Made by a program: the position numbers and the translations under genes
DNA from: Epiperipatus broadwayi
Lineage: Eukaryota; Onychophora; Udeonychophora; Euonychophora; Peripatidae
DNA length: 64,000 nucleotides
Reading direction: 5' to 3'
Assembly (NCBI GenBank): GCA_028023455.1
Contig: JAQFVV010012441.1
Coordinates: 2,727,911 to 2,791,910, forward strand
Notes under the pieces: generated by a model
What the model was told of the DNA's origin: nothing
The model's database searches: none
The model's input: only the letters and a program-made list of their open reading frames with translations
Part shown: piece after piece, positions 44,329-57,485 of the stretch
Layout: each line of letters starts with the position of its first letter
Numbering within the stretch: position 1 is the stretch's first letter

Positions 44329-46929
44329 ATAAGCATGCTTGAAAGAACTCGAGGCTAAATAATTTACCAATCAGCGATTGCTGTTGGTTACTTTGTATTA
44401 TGATACAACCGATCAAGACTTTGACATCTTTCTTTGAGTTTGAAATTTGTATGAGGTTAGATTTTTTTTTAAAAAATAATGATTTTAGTTTTAATTTCTA
44501 TTGTAAAAAAAAAATGCAAACTAATATTGGATGACCACAAAATAACAAAGAAAAATTGAAACAATAACAGTTCATCATACTGCCCCAAAACATCTCAAAA
44601 TTAGCAGCAATGTCAGAACTGATAGGAATCTAAATAAAGTTTATTTACCCATCTCTCAGAGGGAAGTAAAAAACAGTCTCAGTGTAATCATTTGTTAGAG
44701 TGAATATATTTAAACTTTTTCTTCGATGCTAGAATGTAATTTGATTCTTTGAGCAGCATATTGTCAAATAAATAAATTGTAACTTTTTCTAATACATTTT
44801 CACAATGAACCTTTTGGTTGCCATAAACTTTGTTATCGATAAATGATCCATTCTATCTTTACCATATCAGCTGCTATCATTACTGTCAGTTTTTGTTTTG
44901 TCCATATTTATCCATCCATAATTAATTGTAAAACTTAACATTATCTACTTTCACATAACTTTTTGAAGATTGGTATTTTTCTAAATTTATCTGTGATGAC
45001 ATTTGGCTGATTTTTAACACCATCTTATAATTTTATAGCTGTCCTATAATGCAGTGGTAGAATGATGGACTCACTCTAATGATCTCTGGATTTCAAGTTC
45101 TCAAACACTATATGACTTCATAAGCAATTAATAATTTGCTTATATTCTGTGAATAACATTAATACACTAATACAAGAAAAGATTAAATAACAATTTGCTG
45201 AGCATTGCTTTTAATCGGGGCGATGGTGTCATAATCATACCACTTCAGCTTGTCAGTCCAACAGGAGTTAATACTGGAGTAAACATATTTCATGATTAAA
45301 ATATTTATTGTATGTGCTTGTATGAGATCATAAAAGTATAAAAAGTGTAATGCCATAGGAGACCTTCATGGAATAGATTAGTCTTTTAAATATTTATAAG
45401 ATCCAATCTTATTAACCATAAATTAAAAGTAGCATTTATTTGCTCAAATTTACATCATTAATCTCATAATATGTTTCTGCACAATGGCGGCATTTATTGT
45501 AAATACAATGTAAAGAAAAAAAAAAGTATCTTTATTATATATGCACAGGAAAGGTAGTTTTTTAAATCACACTACTATATACCTTAAATATGATAGATTA
45601 AATATATTGAAAACACTCAGAAAAAAAAAAAAGAGTAACAATTGAGTTGCAGTAAAAAACAAAAAGATTTAACCATTTACATTATTAAAACTTCACCAAT
45701 CAACTGTAAATTACATTTCTTATCAAATTTTTATGTGTTTATGTAAAATAAATGAATTTGAATTTTTTAAAAAAAAAAAAAAAAATTAACGGCAGTGCAA
45801 AAAAAGTTCTATGTTTTATTGGTCAGATATTACGAAAATAAAAAAAATTGATAATAGAACATGAAGTATATATTGAAAATAAATTTTAATATGTACATTG
45901 CATTGGTTGTTGTTGTTTTTTACATTTTAAATGTAAATTGTGTTTTTGGGTTTTTTTTTCTTTGTGCTTTAATTTTATCGATCTTGAACTCTCACTATGT
46001 AAGAAGCAAATAGCGGATCATCAGTAAAAAAAATTATATATATATATATTTAATTATAGATACCGAAATTTTTTATACAGTATATTTACCCACAGTTTTT
46101 TTTTTTTTTTTAATAATATGCCTAGTAAAATGTTCATACATTAATTAACACGACAATTTAAGCTTTATATTTTTAGTGGAATTTTTATATATTTTAAATT
46201 TAAAGTAGCAGTTAATTTTTCCCCGATAGCAACTCATTATAATTATTTATTTTTTATGTGAATTCTTTGATTTATGAAGCATTATGGAGCATCATGACCA
46301 GCATCAGTTGTCCTTGATAACCAGAACTAAGATGTATTATCATATCCTATTTAATCCAAACATACTAATTAATTCTAACTTTAATTAATTCTTCCTCTCC
46401 TCCTGTTAATGTCATTTTTTCTATTTTTAGACTATCTAGGAATTCCAATTCATTTAATAAAAATACCAATTATTTACATTAAATAAATACTTTAGAATTT
46501 ACTATCCAAAGTCACTCTTTTTTAATTATTTGCATTAGAATACACTTAGAACTTAGATAAATGTCTTGTATGGATTTAAATTTGGACCCTTTATTAATGA
46601 AAAAGAAAAAAAATCATTGAGCTTTACTTGGCTTGAAGAAAAATAGATGAATAAATATTAGGATATACTGGGATAATAAATAATGGATACAATGTGGAAT
46701 AGTGAAATTTTTAAAAATGTAAATAGTAATTACATTGTTTTTAGTCAGAGAGGAATAATGAGAGATATTGTAGAGAGAATTGAAAAAGTTCAAAAAAAAA
46801 AAAAGAAAAAGAAAAAGGTAGATGATTGGGGTAAGGGTAGAGTTTGGAGAGTTAAAGAATTATTTTTTTTTAGTGACTAATGTGAGTCTGTGCGTGGCAG
46901 ATGATGCATCTCTCTCTCTATATATATAT
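44329..46929. other. AT-rich non-coding stretch with a tRNA-like relic
   Basis: A tRNA-like segment lies at about 45,040-45,108 (TGCAGTGGTAGAATGATGG, then GGATTTCAAGTTC). A frame at 46,683-46,880 with a lysine run is not supported as a gene. Confidence 0.4.
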
Positions 46930-47530
46930 ATATATTAAAACTCTTTTAAATAGAGCAATTAACCTTTCAGATGAGACACATCTGAAAGAAGAAATAAATC
47001 ATATTAATAGGGTTTTATTAGCAAATAGTTATAATTACAAATTTATAAAAAAAGCCTTATTTCAAGCCCAAAATAGACAAAATAGGAAACAAAAAGATGA
47101 TAAATCAGCTATTAGGATTTGTGTTCCATATGTAAAAGGAACTACAGACAGTATCGGACGTATATTAAAATGCTATAATATAGATACAGCATTTTCTGCT
47201 CATCAAAAGATCAGCAATATAATAACCAAGCCTAAGGATTCAATCCTTCTTAAATCTCATGTAAAAATTGTAAAGCTTCTTACATAGGTATGAGTAATCG
47301 TCGCATCAGTGTTAGGAGGGATGAGCATGCTAATGCAGTTAAACAACACTCATCATCATCAGCACTCTCACTCCAAACTATAGATTCAGGTCATAAAATT
47401 GATTTTTCTAATACCAGGATCATATCCAGATGTGATAATTTTTACCAGTGCAAAATTAGAGAAGCCATTGAGATACTTAAAAGGCCAGATTGTATCAATA
47501 AGTGAGATGATACATGCAAACTTCCTCCTA
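46930..47530 (+). pseudogene. Penelope-like element C-terminal remnant, second lineage
   Basis: The first frame (46,901-47,287) gives IRICVPYVKGTTDSIGRILK then CYNIDTAF, the conserved linker between RT and endonuclease in Penelope-like proteins. After a frameshift at about 47,265 the second frame gives CKNCKASYIGMSNRRISVRR, DEHANAV, FSNTRIIS and KIREAIEILKRPDCINK: the GIY-YIG domain with its Arg/His helix and catalytic glutamate. The linker words differ strongly from the element at 9.5 kb, so this is a different lineage (Neptune-like is a guess). The RT part is missing. Confidence 0.75.
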
Positions 47531-47653
47531 TTTGGAAAGATTTTTTAAAAAAACATTCCTAAACTTAACATTTTTGCTATTGGTGGAATTTTAACGTTTT
47601 ATTCAAATCAGTGATTGTAGCGCCTCTACAACCGTCTTTTTACCTTTTATAAC

Positions 47654-47690
47654 TCTGTGGATGACTTGTGTGACCAAGTCGAAACGTCAG
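47654..47690 (+). ncRNA. Hammerhead-like hairpin in the 3' flank of the Penelope-like remnant
   Basis: The sequence reads CTGTGGATGACTTG, TGTGAC, CAAGTCGAAAC, GTC. GACTTG and CAAGTC pair perfectly around a six-base loop and are followed by GAAAC. Preceding bases resemble CUGAUGA with changes. Penelope-like elements are known to carry hammerhead motifs in their terminal repeats, and this one lies 120 bp past the end of the remnant ORF. As written the core is not canonical. Confidence 0.4.
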
Positions 47691-47829
47691 TATATTAATA
47701 TTAAAAGTTTTTTAACACGAATGAACCCGCAAAATATGTATTTTATATATATGTAAAATAAGAAACAAAGCTACCATCATCTTTTATACATGTGTGTATG
47801 TTCAATTTTTCATTTAAACAGAAGAGAAC

Positions 47830-48160
47830 CATCTTTTAATCTGAATGTAACCTTTGACAACAGTAGAGCTAAACACATTCCTACTCCGTGATATTTAGGA
47901 CTAATTTTGCATCATAATCCTAACTTATTTTTCTCAATTATTTAAGATTAGATCAAAATTTATTTCTAGGAATAACATCCTGGGAAAACTTGCTGGGACT
48001 ATTCAGGATTATGATGCAAGTATTTTATAGATAGCTGCTTTAATATTAGCATATTCATGATGAATGTTGTACCCATATTTAGAAAAAAAATCCTATACTA
48101 AACTTTTGATTGTTCAGTTAAATGTTACACTTAATTTTGCAATGGGTTTATTTTCTTCCA
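47830..48160 (+). pseudogene. Jockey-type LINE fragment
   Basis: Translation in one frame gives FNLNVTFDNSRAKHIPTP, a stop, YLGLILHHNPNLFF, and after a shift SRNNILGKLAGTIQDYDASI, then IAALILAYS. This follows the conserved order (P.YLGV.LDR.L, S.RNNILRKL.G..WGA, LR..AL.L.YS) found after the RT catalytic motifs in Jockey-like and related retrotransposons. Several stops are present. Confidence 0.65.
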
Positions 48161-51100
48161 TATAATTTTACAAATACCAGAAGAGAAAATGCCTTATAAA
48201 AAGTTGTTAATCATATCAGACTTGATTATAACTTCAAGGTATAGTTTCACTACTTAAGACTCAAATCAACATTCCTCTTTTATATGTTGAGTGAACAATC
48301 TACAGTCAAATAATTATATATAAAAATTAGAATTCTTATGAGAGCAATAAACAAATTTCTTTTTTCAAATCTAATAATAAAGCCAATTAGATTTAATTTT
48401 TTAGCCACAACTGGGATATCATCAGATTCATGATAACCCATGGTCATTGTGCTCTTCTGCTTCCTAAATGATATTTAACAGTCACTGGATCTATGTAAAT
48501 ATGGATAAATACAAACCATGAACTTAGGGCTACAGTGAATAGAATTTAAGAATTTAATAAACCCATTCGTGAATCTATGATATTTTGTCAGTAGTTATGT
48601 AAAAAATAAAAATCTATGTCCTAAATAAATAATATATATGTCTTTGATTTATATATATGATAATGGCTTCATGGTGTAGTGGTAGCATGTCTGTCTCTTA
48701 TGCTTATGATCTGGATTCAAATCAAAGCCGAATTAAATTTTTGAATTTTTTTTTTTTCAGTAGTTTTGAAGCTTTTGCTTCCCGTAACAGATCTAAAATG
48801 GCTACTCAGCTAACCATCCGATGTTGATTAGTAAATGGATATCTAATTATTTTCGTGCAGACTAAAATAAGTTATAGATCATTTATATCTCTGCCAATTG
48901 GCAAGGATGGATAGTATCTTCTTCATTTGTATTAGGAGCTTTTGGAAAGTTTTACCTTTTACCATATGCACACCCTCGCATGCTGTAATATATATATATA
49001 TAACATCAGCCAAACTTTTTTGCTTTATATTTGTAATCAGGTAATGATATTATTCTATTATTAAATGTACATATGTGTCGATCATATATTCTAGTTTTTT
49101 TTTGTTTTTTTCTGAAGATAAGTAAAAATAACTCGGCAGTAGAATTGTACGTCCAATTATCATCTACGGTAATTTATGATTGATTGCCATTTCCTTAACA
49201 ATTTATTCTGATGTAATATGAATTATTTTAAAGTTTAGATATTATTAGATGTAGAGTATTTATCGTAACTGGAAGAACATGCAGAAGCCTGTTCTAGAAA
49301 TGTATCATTCCTAAATAAAGGATCGTTTATCTGCCAGATGGTATATATATAAAATGGTTGAAAATAATGATGATATATAAACAAACTATATTAGTCTACA
49401 TAATTTTCATATTTTCAAAATCATCACTTTCATTGAAATATATTTATATTTTACACTGCCTGCAGTCACCTCATCAAATATTACTAAAAGTTTGAAAATT
49501 ATCACATTCTGAAGCAATTTAGAAGTAGACGTTATTACTATATTTAGATCAAGTATTTTTTTAATGATCTTTCTCTCTCTCTCTCTCTCTTTAGGAGAAT
49601 AAGCTAGGCAGGTAAATTATTTAAGAGTGCGAAGTAACTAATAAATGAAAGCAATATTATATTTCAACCTTGTTTTTATATAAAATGGGGGGGGGGGGGT
49701 ATTTATGGCTTTGAAATAAAATCATCTAAAATTTGTAATGGAAATGAAATGTAACACGTTTGAGATTTTTTTAAATGATCCCATAAAAATATCAATTTGT
49801 TACTGATGTTTTGTTTTTCTCAGAGTGTTTTTAGAACTTATTTATATATCTGTACATCTATGATTTACTCGGCGATCTATTGCTGTCGTTTATGTATTAC
49901 AGATAAACAATAAAGTCTTTGCGATTTAATCCAGTGATAGAGTGAGAGGACTAAATATCATTGGATCTAAACTCAACTAGTCACTTCTAATAGCTGAATA
50001 ACACATGACCTACTTAATAACTAACTATTCGATTATTATTATTATTATTTTAATTATTGTTCATTGACATTTAAAATTCTTAACATAATTTACTTAACAT
50101 CTAAATGTTAATGTTACTTTGTAAATTTTAATGAATGTTTGAATAATTAAATAAAAAGATAATCTGTAAATAGCCCATTGCAGTTGCCCTCCCTCCTCAA
50201 TAGAAGAATAGTACAGAAAAACCCATTACTCACCTGGCTTTCCAATGATTACATGAATTTTTCATCTATGTTTTGTTCTGTAATTAAGTTTAGTTAGATG
50301 TCCATTTTTTGACCAATGGCAAATTTGGGTGATAACACTGCATCCAGATTCTATACTTAGGTATTGGTTATTAAATGGATTTAGCGTTCTTTGATAGAAT
50401 GATGAATTGAATGTTCTTGAGTTATAAACACAATAATCTCTTAGTGTAGTTAGAGTAGCGCTTGATAATTTTTTAGGATATCTGGGATTTCTAGATCAAG
50501 ATTTTTTTCCTAAATAGAAGATGTCAACTCTCAGGAGAGTAAAATTTATTCAGTAATTGATAGCTCTTGTGGATTGTTTAGTGCATTAATTTATCATGTT
50601 AACACTGTGGTATTCATATATAGAATGGAACTTAGAATTCTCCCCAAAATCTTTTTTTTTTTTTTTCAGTGATTAACCTATATCCAACCCAGATAAATAT
50701 CCAGTATATATGAGAGAATGGGTATCTAGCTTTTTTTTTTTTTTTTAGGAAAAAGATCCCAAGATAATCTTGATTAATTAAATAAGTATCAATTTACTAA
50801 TCAATAACAGATAAATATGGGTTATTATATGCAATCTTGACTACTGATTGGGAAGAAATGGTTTACAACCATTGTTTTTAAAACTTGGTTTGCCTTTTAC
50901 TATCATTAACTACTCTGATAGATATATTCTACTCTATTTTTCATTGATTTTTGACAAATGTTGCAGATGCCTTGTGCCTTGCTTAGCTGTGCAGTGGTCT
51001 ATTAAAGCAAGTTAGTTTGACATTTTTAACATGCACCATTAGTAGGGTTTATCTTCAAGATATTTTATGATCTGTTTCTCCATTGATATCTGTATGGGAT

Positions 51101-51660
51101 TCTGTCTAGAAAACTTTTACATCTAAAAGTTTTTGGGTTAATTCTCAGTAAAATGCCATTTGAGCAAGTGAATAGAAATTTTGGATTCAAACTATTATTT
51201 GGTATCTGAATATTGACTTGACTCCTTTAGCAGGCCCTTGCACTGCTGGAGGATCATTTAATAACCAAGCAAATACATTTTTGTGTGCTTTTCTTGTCTC
51301 TACAGTTCTTTATTTGAGTATTAATTATTGTCAGCTTCTGTAGAAGCAAATCATCACTAAAATGCCATCTATTGATAAATATTTGTAACTTCTGACTGAA
51401 TTGATGTTATTTCCTCAAGTCTATAGCATATACAATAACAAATTTTAAAGTACTGTCAAAGATTTGCAATTGATTTCTAGTTTCCACCGATTTCTGCATC
51501 ATCAATTTGGGCAATAAAAATAATGATTGTACACTTACATGTTTGGGAGGTCATTTAATGTTTGTGATCTCAAATAGTTGGCTGACCTTAATATTTTCAT
51601 TCAGTTTTTTTTTTTTTTTTGCTTTTACTCAGCTTAGAATTTTATCCAGGAACTTTTAAT
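48161..51660. other. Non-coding stretch with simple repeats and tRNA-like relics
   Basis: A tRNA-like relic at 48,663-48,731 is the best of its type: GGCTTCATGGTGTAGTGG, TAGCATGTCTGTCTC, GGATTCAAATC, AAAGCCG, with about five acceptor-stem pairs. Another is at 49,925-49,982. A (CT)n tract is at about 49,571-49,592 and a run of 13 G at 49,687-49,699. No gene is supportable. Confidence 0.45.
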
Positions 51661-54600
51661 CCATTATTATTATTATTATTTTTTTAAAATAACGATTTAT
51701 TTAAATGATTTATACAATTTTATACAATGAAGATTACATGAATACCAAGCAATGTCCATAGCCAAATGAGAAGTGGATATATACATGAATGTTGGTTCAA
51801 CGCTTCAGTAGTATTCTAGATTGATCCATACTTTGTCTCAGTTGAACAATTATATATGCCTCATTGAGCATTGAAAGGTACGTCCAAATTTATAATGAGT
51901 ATAGGTTTAAAGTCAAGATGCGAAGCAGAGGCTAAGTGGGCTGGGAGAACACTGGCAAGGTCATTGATTCACTCCCAATCCGTCAGTCCGAGCTCAAGCA
52001 TCCTGAGATCTGTCTGTCACTTTCTTATAAGTTAAGCTATTCAGTTCATGATTAAATTAACTTTTATTGTTGAGGTAGATGGTGTGATCAATCCACTAAT
52101 TGGTAGTCTTTAGATAGTATGGTAGAGTTCCCATATATATATGACTGAGCTCATTTTGGTATTGCATTGATGAGGCGAGACTCATATTTGATCATTGATA
52201 TCTTTGTAATAATCAGTGCACTAGCATGGAGGTGCCGGCTCAGGTTTGTTGATACAGCCAATCTGGAGCAAGCATTTTATCTCTGATGATATTACCCTTG
52301 ATGAGTGTTTTAAATACTTGAAGGGTACTGGTGTTCGCATTGCCCAGAACAAAACTGCATCTCGTTAGCCAGATGGTGAAGGATAGGAAAATTGCTAATC
52401 TAATGTTAGCAAAATTGCCAGCTTTAATTGCTTGCTGGATTAAGAATGTGTCTGTAGAATAGCATTTTACCTTTTCGTCAATGAAAGACCCAAGAATGCT
52501 GAGTGATGGACAATCTAGGAAAATGTATTGAATTGTTTCCTCATCCCTCTGACAGAGTTGACATTGAGAGCTAATTTTGTTAAACCCCTCCTCATTACGA
52601 GGAATTGATTAGTGGGTAGTGATGAGAGGTTTAATTTCAGAAGAAAATCAATACATTTGGGTTACAGAAACCAATATTTGGCTTTTTTGATCAATAATTT
52701 GTTGTTTAATCCAAGAGCATTATGGAGAGATGAGGGACAATCTTTCTTTAGCCTATAAGTTTTCCAGTAGGACTTTTTTTCATTGAAAATGTTTGGAGTT
52801 AAGTTAATACAGCCATTGACATGTGTCTAGATGTCAGTCAACCATCCTTTACTATGGGGAGGTGGCGTATCAGTAGGTTGAAATTCTTGGATTAAATTTG
52901 TATAGTCCATTTCCAGTGAATGGTTGTGTAGCAGATTTAGTGATTTTTGCAAGTATAATGCAACCGAGTGTAGACCAAGCCCGTTGAGTTCTCTAGGCAT
53001 TTGGGCCTTTGCCAAGCTTATGGCCACAACCTTCCTTTTCCACAATAGCTTAGTACATAATGAGCCCATTTGTTTACTGAAGATTTTAATAGGCTTGATG
53101 ATTGGTAGATAGTAATTGACTCTTGAAAACACTAGCATGTTAAGGAGTGCGATTTTACCAGGAATTGAAAGCGAAATACTAGAGAGAGTGTTGATTGTTT
53201 TATTGGTTTTTTGAAGGATTGAATTTTATATTTCTCTAGTCATGATAATTTTTGTTTTTGCCATGGGGAATCCTAAAAAAAGCTGTGGCTTGGCTGTGAA
53301 TCTGGATGGAATTGTTGTTTCTGTTTTAATTCTCCAGATGGAAGATTTGCTATTGTTAATTTGGAAGTTTAATATTTTGGCATTCTTGTCAATAATTGTG
53401 AAGAGTGTTGGAAGATGAGCTTCGCTGGGAAGAAAAATGGTAACATCGTCCACATAGGAGATGGGGTTGATTTGTTTTTTGATGGTGGGAACATAAATGC
53501 CTGGCAAGATATTCTCTATGTTCTTGAGCATGGGGTTGATGTAAGTTATAAAACATAGTGATGCTAGGGGAGAACCCTGTGGAATCGAGATGTGAGGTCT
53601 AAAACCTGTAGACAACCTTCCATCTAAAGAAGTAAATATGGAACGATTTAGTAAAAGGTTTGCTATTATTCTGATGTACACATCAGGCACCTGATACTCC
53701 TGCATTGTGTGGAACAGTATGGATGGTATTACCGAGTCAAATGCTGAAGAAAAGTCCAGTTATACGACCAGTGGCTTTGACTTATTGGTTTGTCTGATGC
53801 GCTCAGTTAGTAAAAGAAAGCGCTGAACTGCATCAATGGTTGATGATCCTTTTCAGGAAAATTGAAAAGATGAAATATGTGAGTAGAGTTGGGGTTGTAT
53901 CCGATCCTTAACTAAGGATTCAATTGTCTTAATTAGCAACGGAATCATGGAAATAGGTCGTATATTGTTGAGACTAGATGGATTTTCTTGTTTTTTTAAG
54001 AAAAGGGACCAGTGCCACTGGGTACAAATCTGGAATGTTCTGAAAGTCGTCGGCCAGCACGTCAATCATGTTTGTGATTATGGGGATTGTGTAGTGACTA
54101 AGGTGTAATAGTACAAATTTCGGGATTGCGTGAAGGCCCGGATGAGTGCTTTCAGAAAATGCCTGTAGCTTTTGCAATATTTGGGCTTCATTTATGTTGT
54201 AATTGGTTGTGGTATGATTCCATATGTTTCCTGTTTGAAAAGTATTGTTTTGCAACTTTGTTTTGAAATGAGAGTGAATTCTCTCCAACATTTCTGGTCC
54301 ACTATAGCACTTGCTGTTAATGATAATCATAGACGGTGTTGGTCTAGCAGCCGATCCAAGTGCCCATCGAATGTAGCTTCTAGACCAGTTATGACTATTT
54401 GCCAAAAAGATTTTAGATCTCTTTGTAGCAATGTATTGAGTTAGAGCTTTTTGTTTTTCGTGATATTGAGTTTTTAATTCTAGTATTTCTTGAATTTTGG
54501 TACTTGAGAGGGGTAGTGAACTTAACCTATTACTAATTGAATCAAGTTCTTTTAGAAGTTGGTTTGGTCCCTTAGATCTTTTTGTGTGAAAGTTAATGAG

Positions 54601-55030
54601 GGTGCTCAAGATTCCTATGAAAGCAGACCATGCTTGCACAGGTGGCAAAGTGAGTACTTGTATTTTATTTAGAAGGATATATGCTTCTGAGAATAACCAT
54701 TCCGGTGTTGTGGCTTTGTTCAAAAGTATTATAGTTTTTGTGTGGTCTGAAAGACTTATCATGTTGGTGTCAAGTTGTAGTGAGATTTTTATAGCAAGGT
54801 TGTCTGAGAAAGGCACTAATTGCACCTTGGCATGCAGGTTATAATGAAGTTCGGGGGAATAAAAGAGAAGATCAATCACCGATTGCTTGTGTTGTGTGTA
54901 AATTATTTTATTACCAGCGATAAACTTCATAGTACATTTTGGTTAATGAAGTTTTTTAGATAGCAGAATTGCTGTAACTCAATATCCTCAGAATTGATAG
55001 TGAATAGAGGTGTTATTTACATAGCCATAT
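51661..55030 (-). pseudogene. 5'-truncated LINE with YVDD RT, minus strand, 3.4 kb
   Basis: On the minus strand from 55,030: the end of an endonuclease domain (TPLFTINSEDIELQQFCYLK), a long linker frame (54,930-53,974), the RT N-terminal block (NNIRPISMIPLLIKTIESLV), motif A (VXLDFSSAFDSV, with a stop), motif B (IPQGSPLASLCF), motif C (PISYVDDVTIF), then the thumb segment (FSRVNYYLPIIKPI, LWKRKVVAISLAK, NGLGLHSVAL). Near 52,560-52,430 is a zinc-knuckle-like CQLCQRDEETIQYIFLDC, whose usual His reads Tyr. The 3' end carries ATAATAATAATAATGG at about 51,663-51,683, read on the minus strand. Several frameshifts and stops separate the blocks. The domain order suggests an L1/Tx1-like or related clade. 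Confidence 0.85.
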
Positions 55031-56984
55031 TACACAATTACTATTAGAGCATTGAATATCCATTTGGTAATCATTGCCTTAGGGAAAAATTCATTGATAA
55101 TAATGAAAATAAATAATCCTGTCTTGATTTTGAATGCATTCCAAATGTCTTGAATAACATTTCAAATTCTGTATTTAAATGTGCAATTATCATACATTGA
55201 CCTATTTAAAACAATCAATTTCTCAGGCACAGTAAAGATTTTTAGCACACTTCACATGTTCGTTCATTTGAAATCTTTGAAATGCATAGAAACTAGAATG
55301 CTAATTGATATTTCTGGGATTGTTCCATGATGTCATTCCAGGGTGATGATGTGTTCACTATTAGCTGGAATACATTATTAAGAAATAAAACTTTTTATGC
55401 GTGTGTAGTATCAACAGGTTGCTTAATTTTTTCAAACGTTTTTATGGCCTAAAATTTTAAGCCTTTTTACCAAGACGTCACCTTTTTTTTTTTTTTTGAG
55501 GGTGGGAGGGAATTAATTACCAAGCTGTGGTGTTTAGTAAATATTTTACTGCCGATGATAAGTATACTCTATATTGTAACTCATTAACCAATAAATTCTG
55601 CTTAAGAGATTTATGCGTCATCGGCCATTTTTAATGTAACGGTCTTATTCTAATGATGAAGTGCAGTGATAGAATAAATAACCAAGTCATAGACATTTAT
55701 AGATCGGTTCGTAGCTGGGGACAAAAACAATCCATTTGGTAGTTAGAAGTGAACTCTTATATGTTCAACTCATATATTTTGATGCTCAAATTTTACGTTT
55801 ATTTTAGTTTATCAATCATTTTAACTCTCATGAAAAACGAATATGAAAAAGTTCATATTTAATATAAAATCTAATTTTACCCTCCACCGCAAAGTAATTT
55901 TAAAAAATATATATTTATTCTTCATTTTGTAATATAAATAATTCCATTCAGTTTTATTTACTTCATCTTAATGTTTATATAAGATTTAACTGATTGAAAA
56001 TGGCCAAGAAGGTCTTGCTGATTAACTGAGATTTCTCAATGACCTTTTTTTTAAAGGATTATTTGTCAAAATAAATTACATTTGTAACATGTTTCTGTTC
56101 CAATTACTCCTTTTTTTTTTTTACCTTTTTTTTTAAAAAAAAAATACTTTTTTTTTCTCTTTGACTCAGATATTTTTTCCTTTTTTGAAATATAGCATTT
56201 TAATATTATGATTTCTGGTTGTAATAAAAAAAATGTTTCTTTATACATAAAGCTCATGGTCTTTTAGTACAGAGTTTACCACATCTCTCTAGTATGCTCA
56301 TGATTTATAGTTCTATTTCATTGGGGCTGGGAAATTTGTTGAGGATTTGTAAATATAGTAGAACTCGGCCATTTCATTTGATCATTTATAGAGGGATATA
56401 TTTTTTGCTAAATGGGCAAGACTACATCAATCTCCACCTGTAGTTTCAATTAGCAGTCAGCATATTGACACTTATAAAACTGTCATGTATTAACATGGAT
56501 GGGCTTTTTACAATATAAGTAAATAATAACTATATATTAATTTATTGGTCTATAATTGTATATCTAACTGAGTTGTAGATTAAAGAAAAATTCTAAATAT
56601 GTATAAAATCTTAGAAAAAGTATTTAACCACCTATTTGTATTTAACATATAAATCTTAACATGATAGGCAGATGAATTAACTATTGCCATGAAGTCTAAA
56701 AAATTTTGAGGATATATCCATATTTGAAACACCTGTCATGAACTTAATAAATGGTTATTTAGTTATTATTTGTTTAATTTTTCAGATGAAAATAGCAAAG
56801 TAGGCCTAAAGATAAAAGCTCTAAAAAGACTAAAGTAATGCTCAGTTGAAAATCTAGATTGATAATTAGGAATTAGAAGGAGTTAACAACTACTAATATT
56901 CTTGATCTAGAATATTCTCAAAGCTTGTTAAGAGCTTATTTTGCGAGCTCTATATATAGAATATTAATACTGATGAAAAACAAT
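55031..56984. other. AT-rich non-coding stretch
   Basis: A tRNA-like relic is at about 55,658-55,722 (GTGCAGTGATAGAATAA, then ATCGGTTCGTAGC). T9-10A9-10 tracts occur near 56,120-56,142. No gene is supportable. Confidence 0.45.
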
Positions 56985-57485
56985 TGATGAAATTAATCTT
57001 ACAATCAAATCTTGGGTGGAGTGTTTCTGGTAGAAATAATTTAGTATTAAAAGAAAATGTTTATTTTATCAATTTTTGCTTTTCTATCTGAGATTTAGAT
57101 ATTTTAAAAAAGAACAATATAGAGGTTTCTGACTCTTTGATTAAAATACAGAGAGATGTTTGTTTGGAATAACAAGAAAAGATCAAAAACAAAATGTGTA
57201 ATGAGAGAACAATCAAGTATCACTAATATCTTGGAAAGAATTAAGAGAAACTGAAACAGGACTGAACTAAATATATTGCTAGAAAAGATGATAATAGATG
57301 GATAGTAGGAGTTTTAAATTGGGGTCCAAAAAATACTAAAAGATATAGAAATCATATGTGAGATGGATGGTTAAAATAAGGAAGTGTGATATGAAGAAGA
57401 GATGCTGTGGATTGGAAAAAATATATTGAACTTGGAGAGATCTTTATCTTAAAGTGGATCGATAATGGTTGAAAATGTTGTTAGT
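56985..57485 (+). pseudogene. RTE-like LINE 3' end, heavily decayed copy
   Basis: It matches 1,930-2,460 in order at the DNA level: TGGGTGGAGTGTTTCTGGTA, GAACAATCAAGTATCAC, ATATATTGCTAGAAAAGATG, GATAATAGATGG, ATGTGAGATGGATGG, AACTTGGAGAGAT and TGGATCGATAATGGTTGA. The frame is completely lost. Confidence 0.75.

Noticed and set aside
48661-48735. A functional tRNA gene
   Set aside because: Acceptor pairing is only partial, the anticodon stem is poor and the B box deviates. It fits a decayed tRNA-derived relic better.
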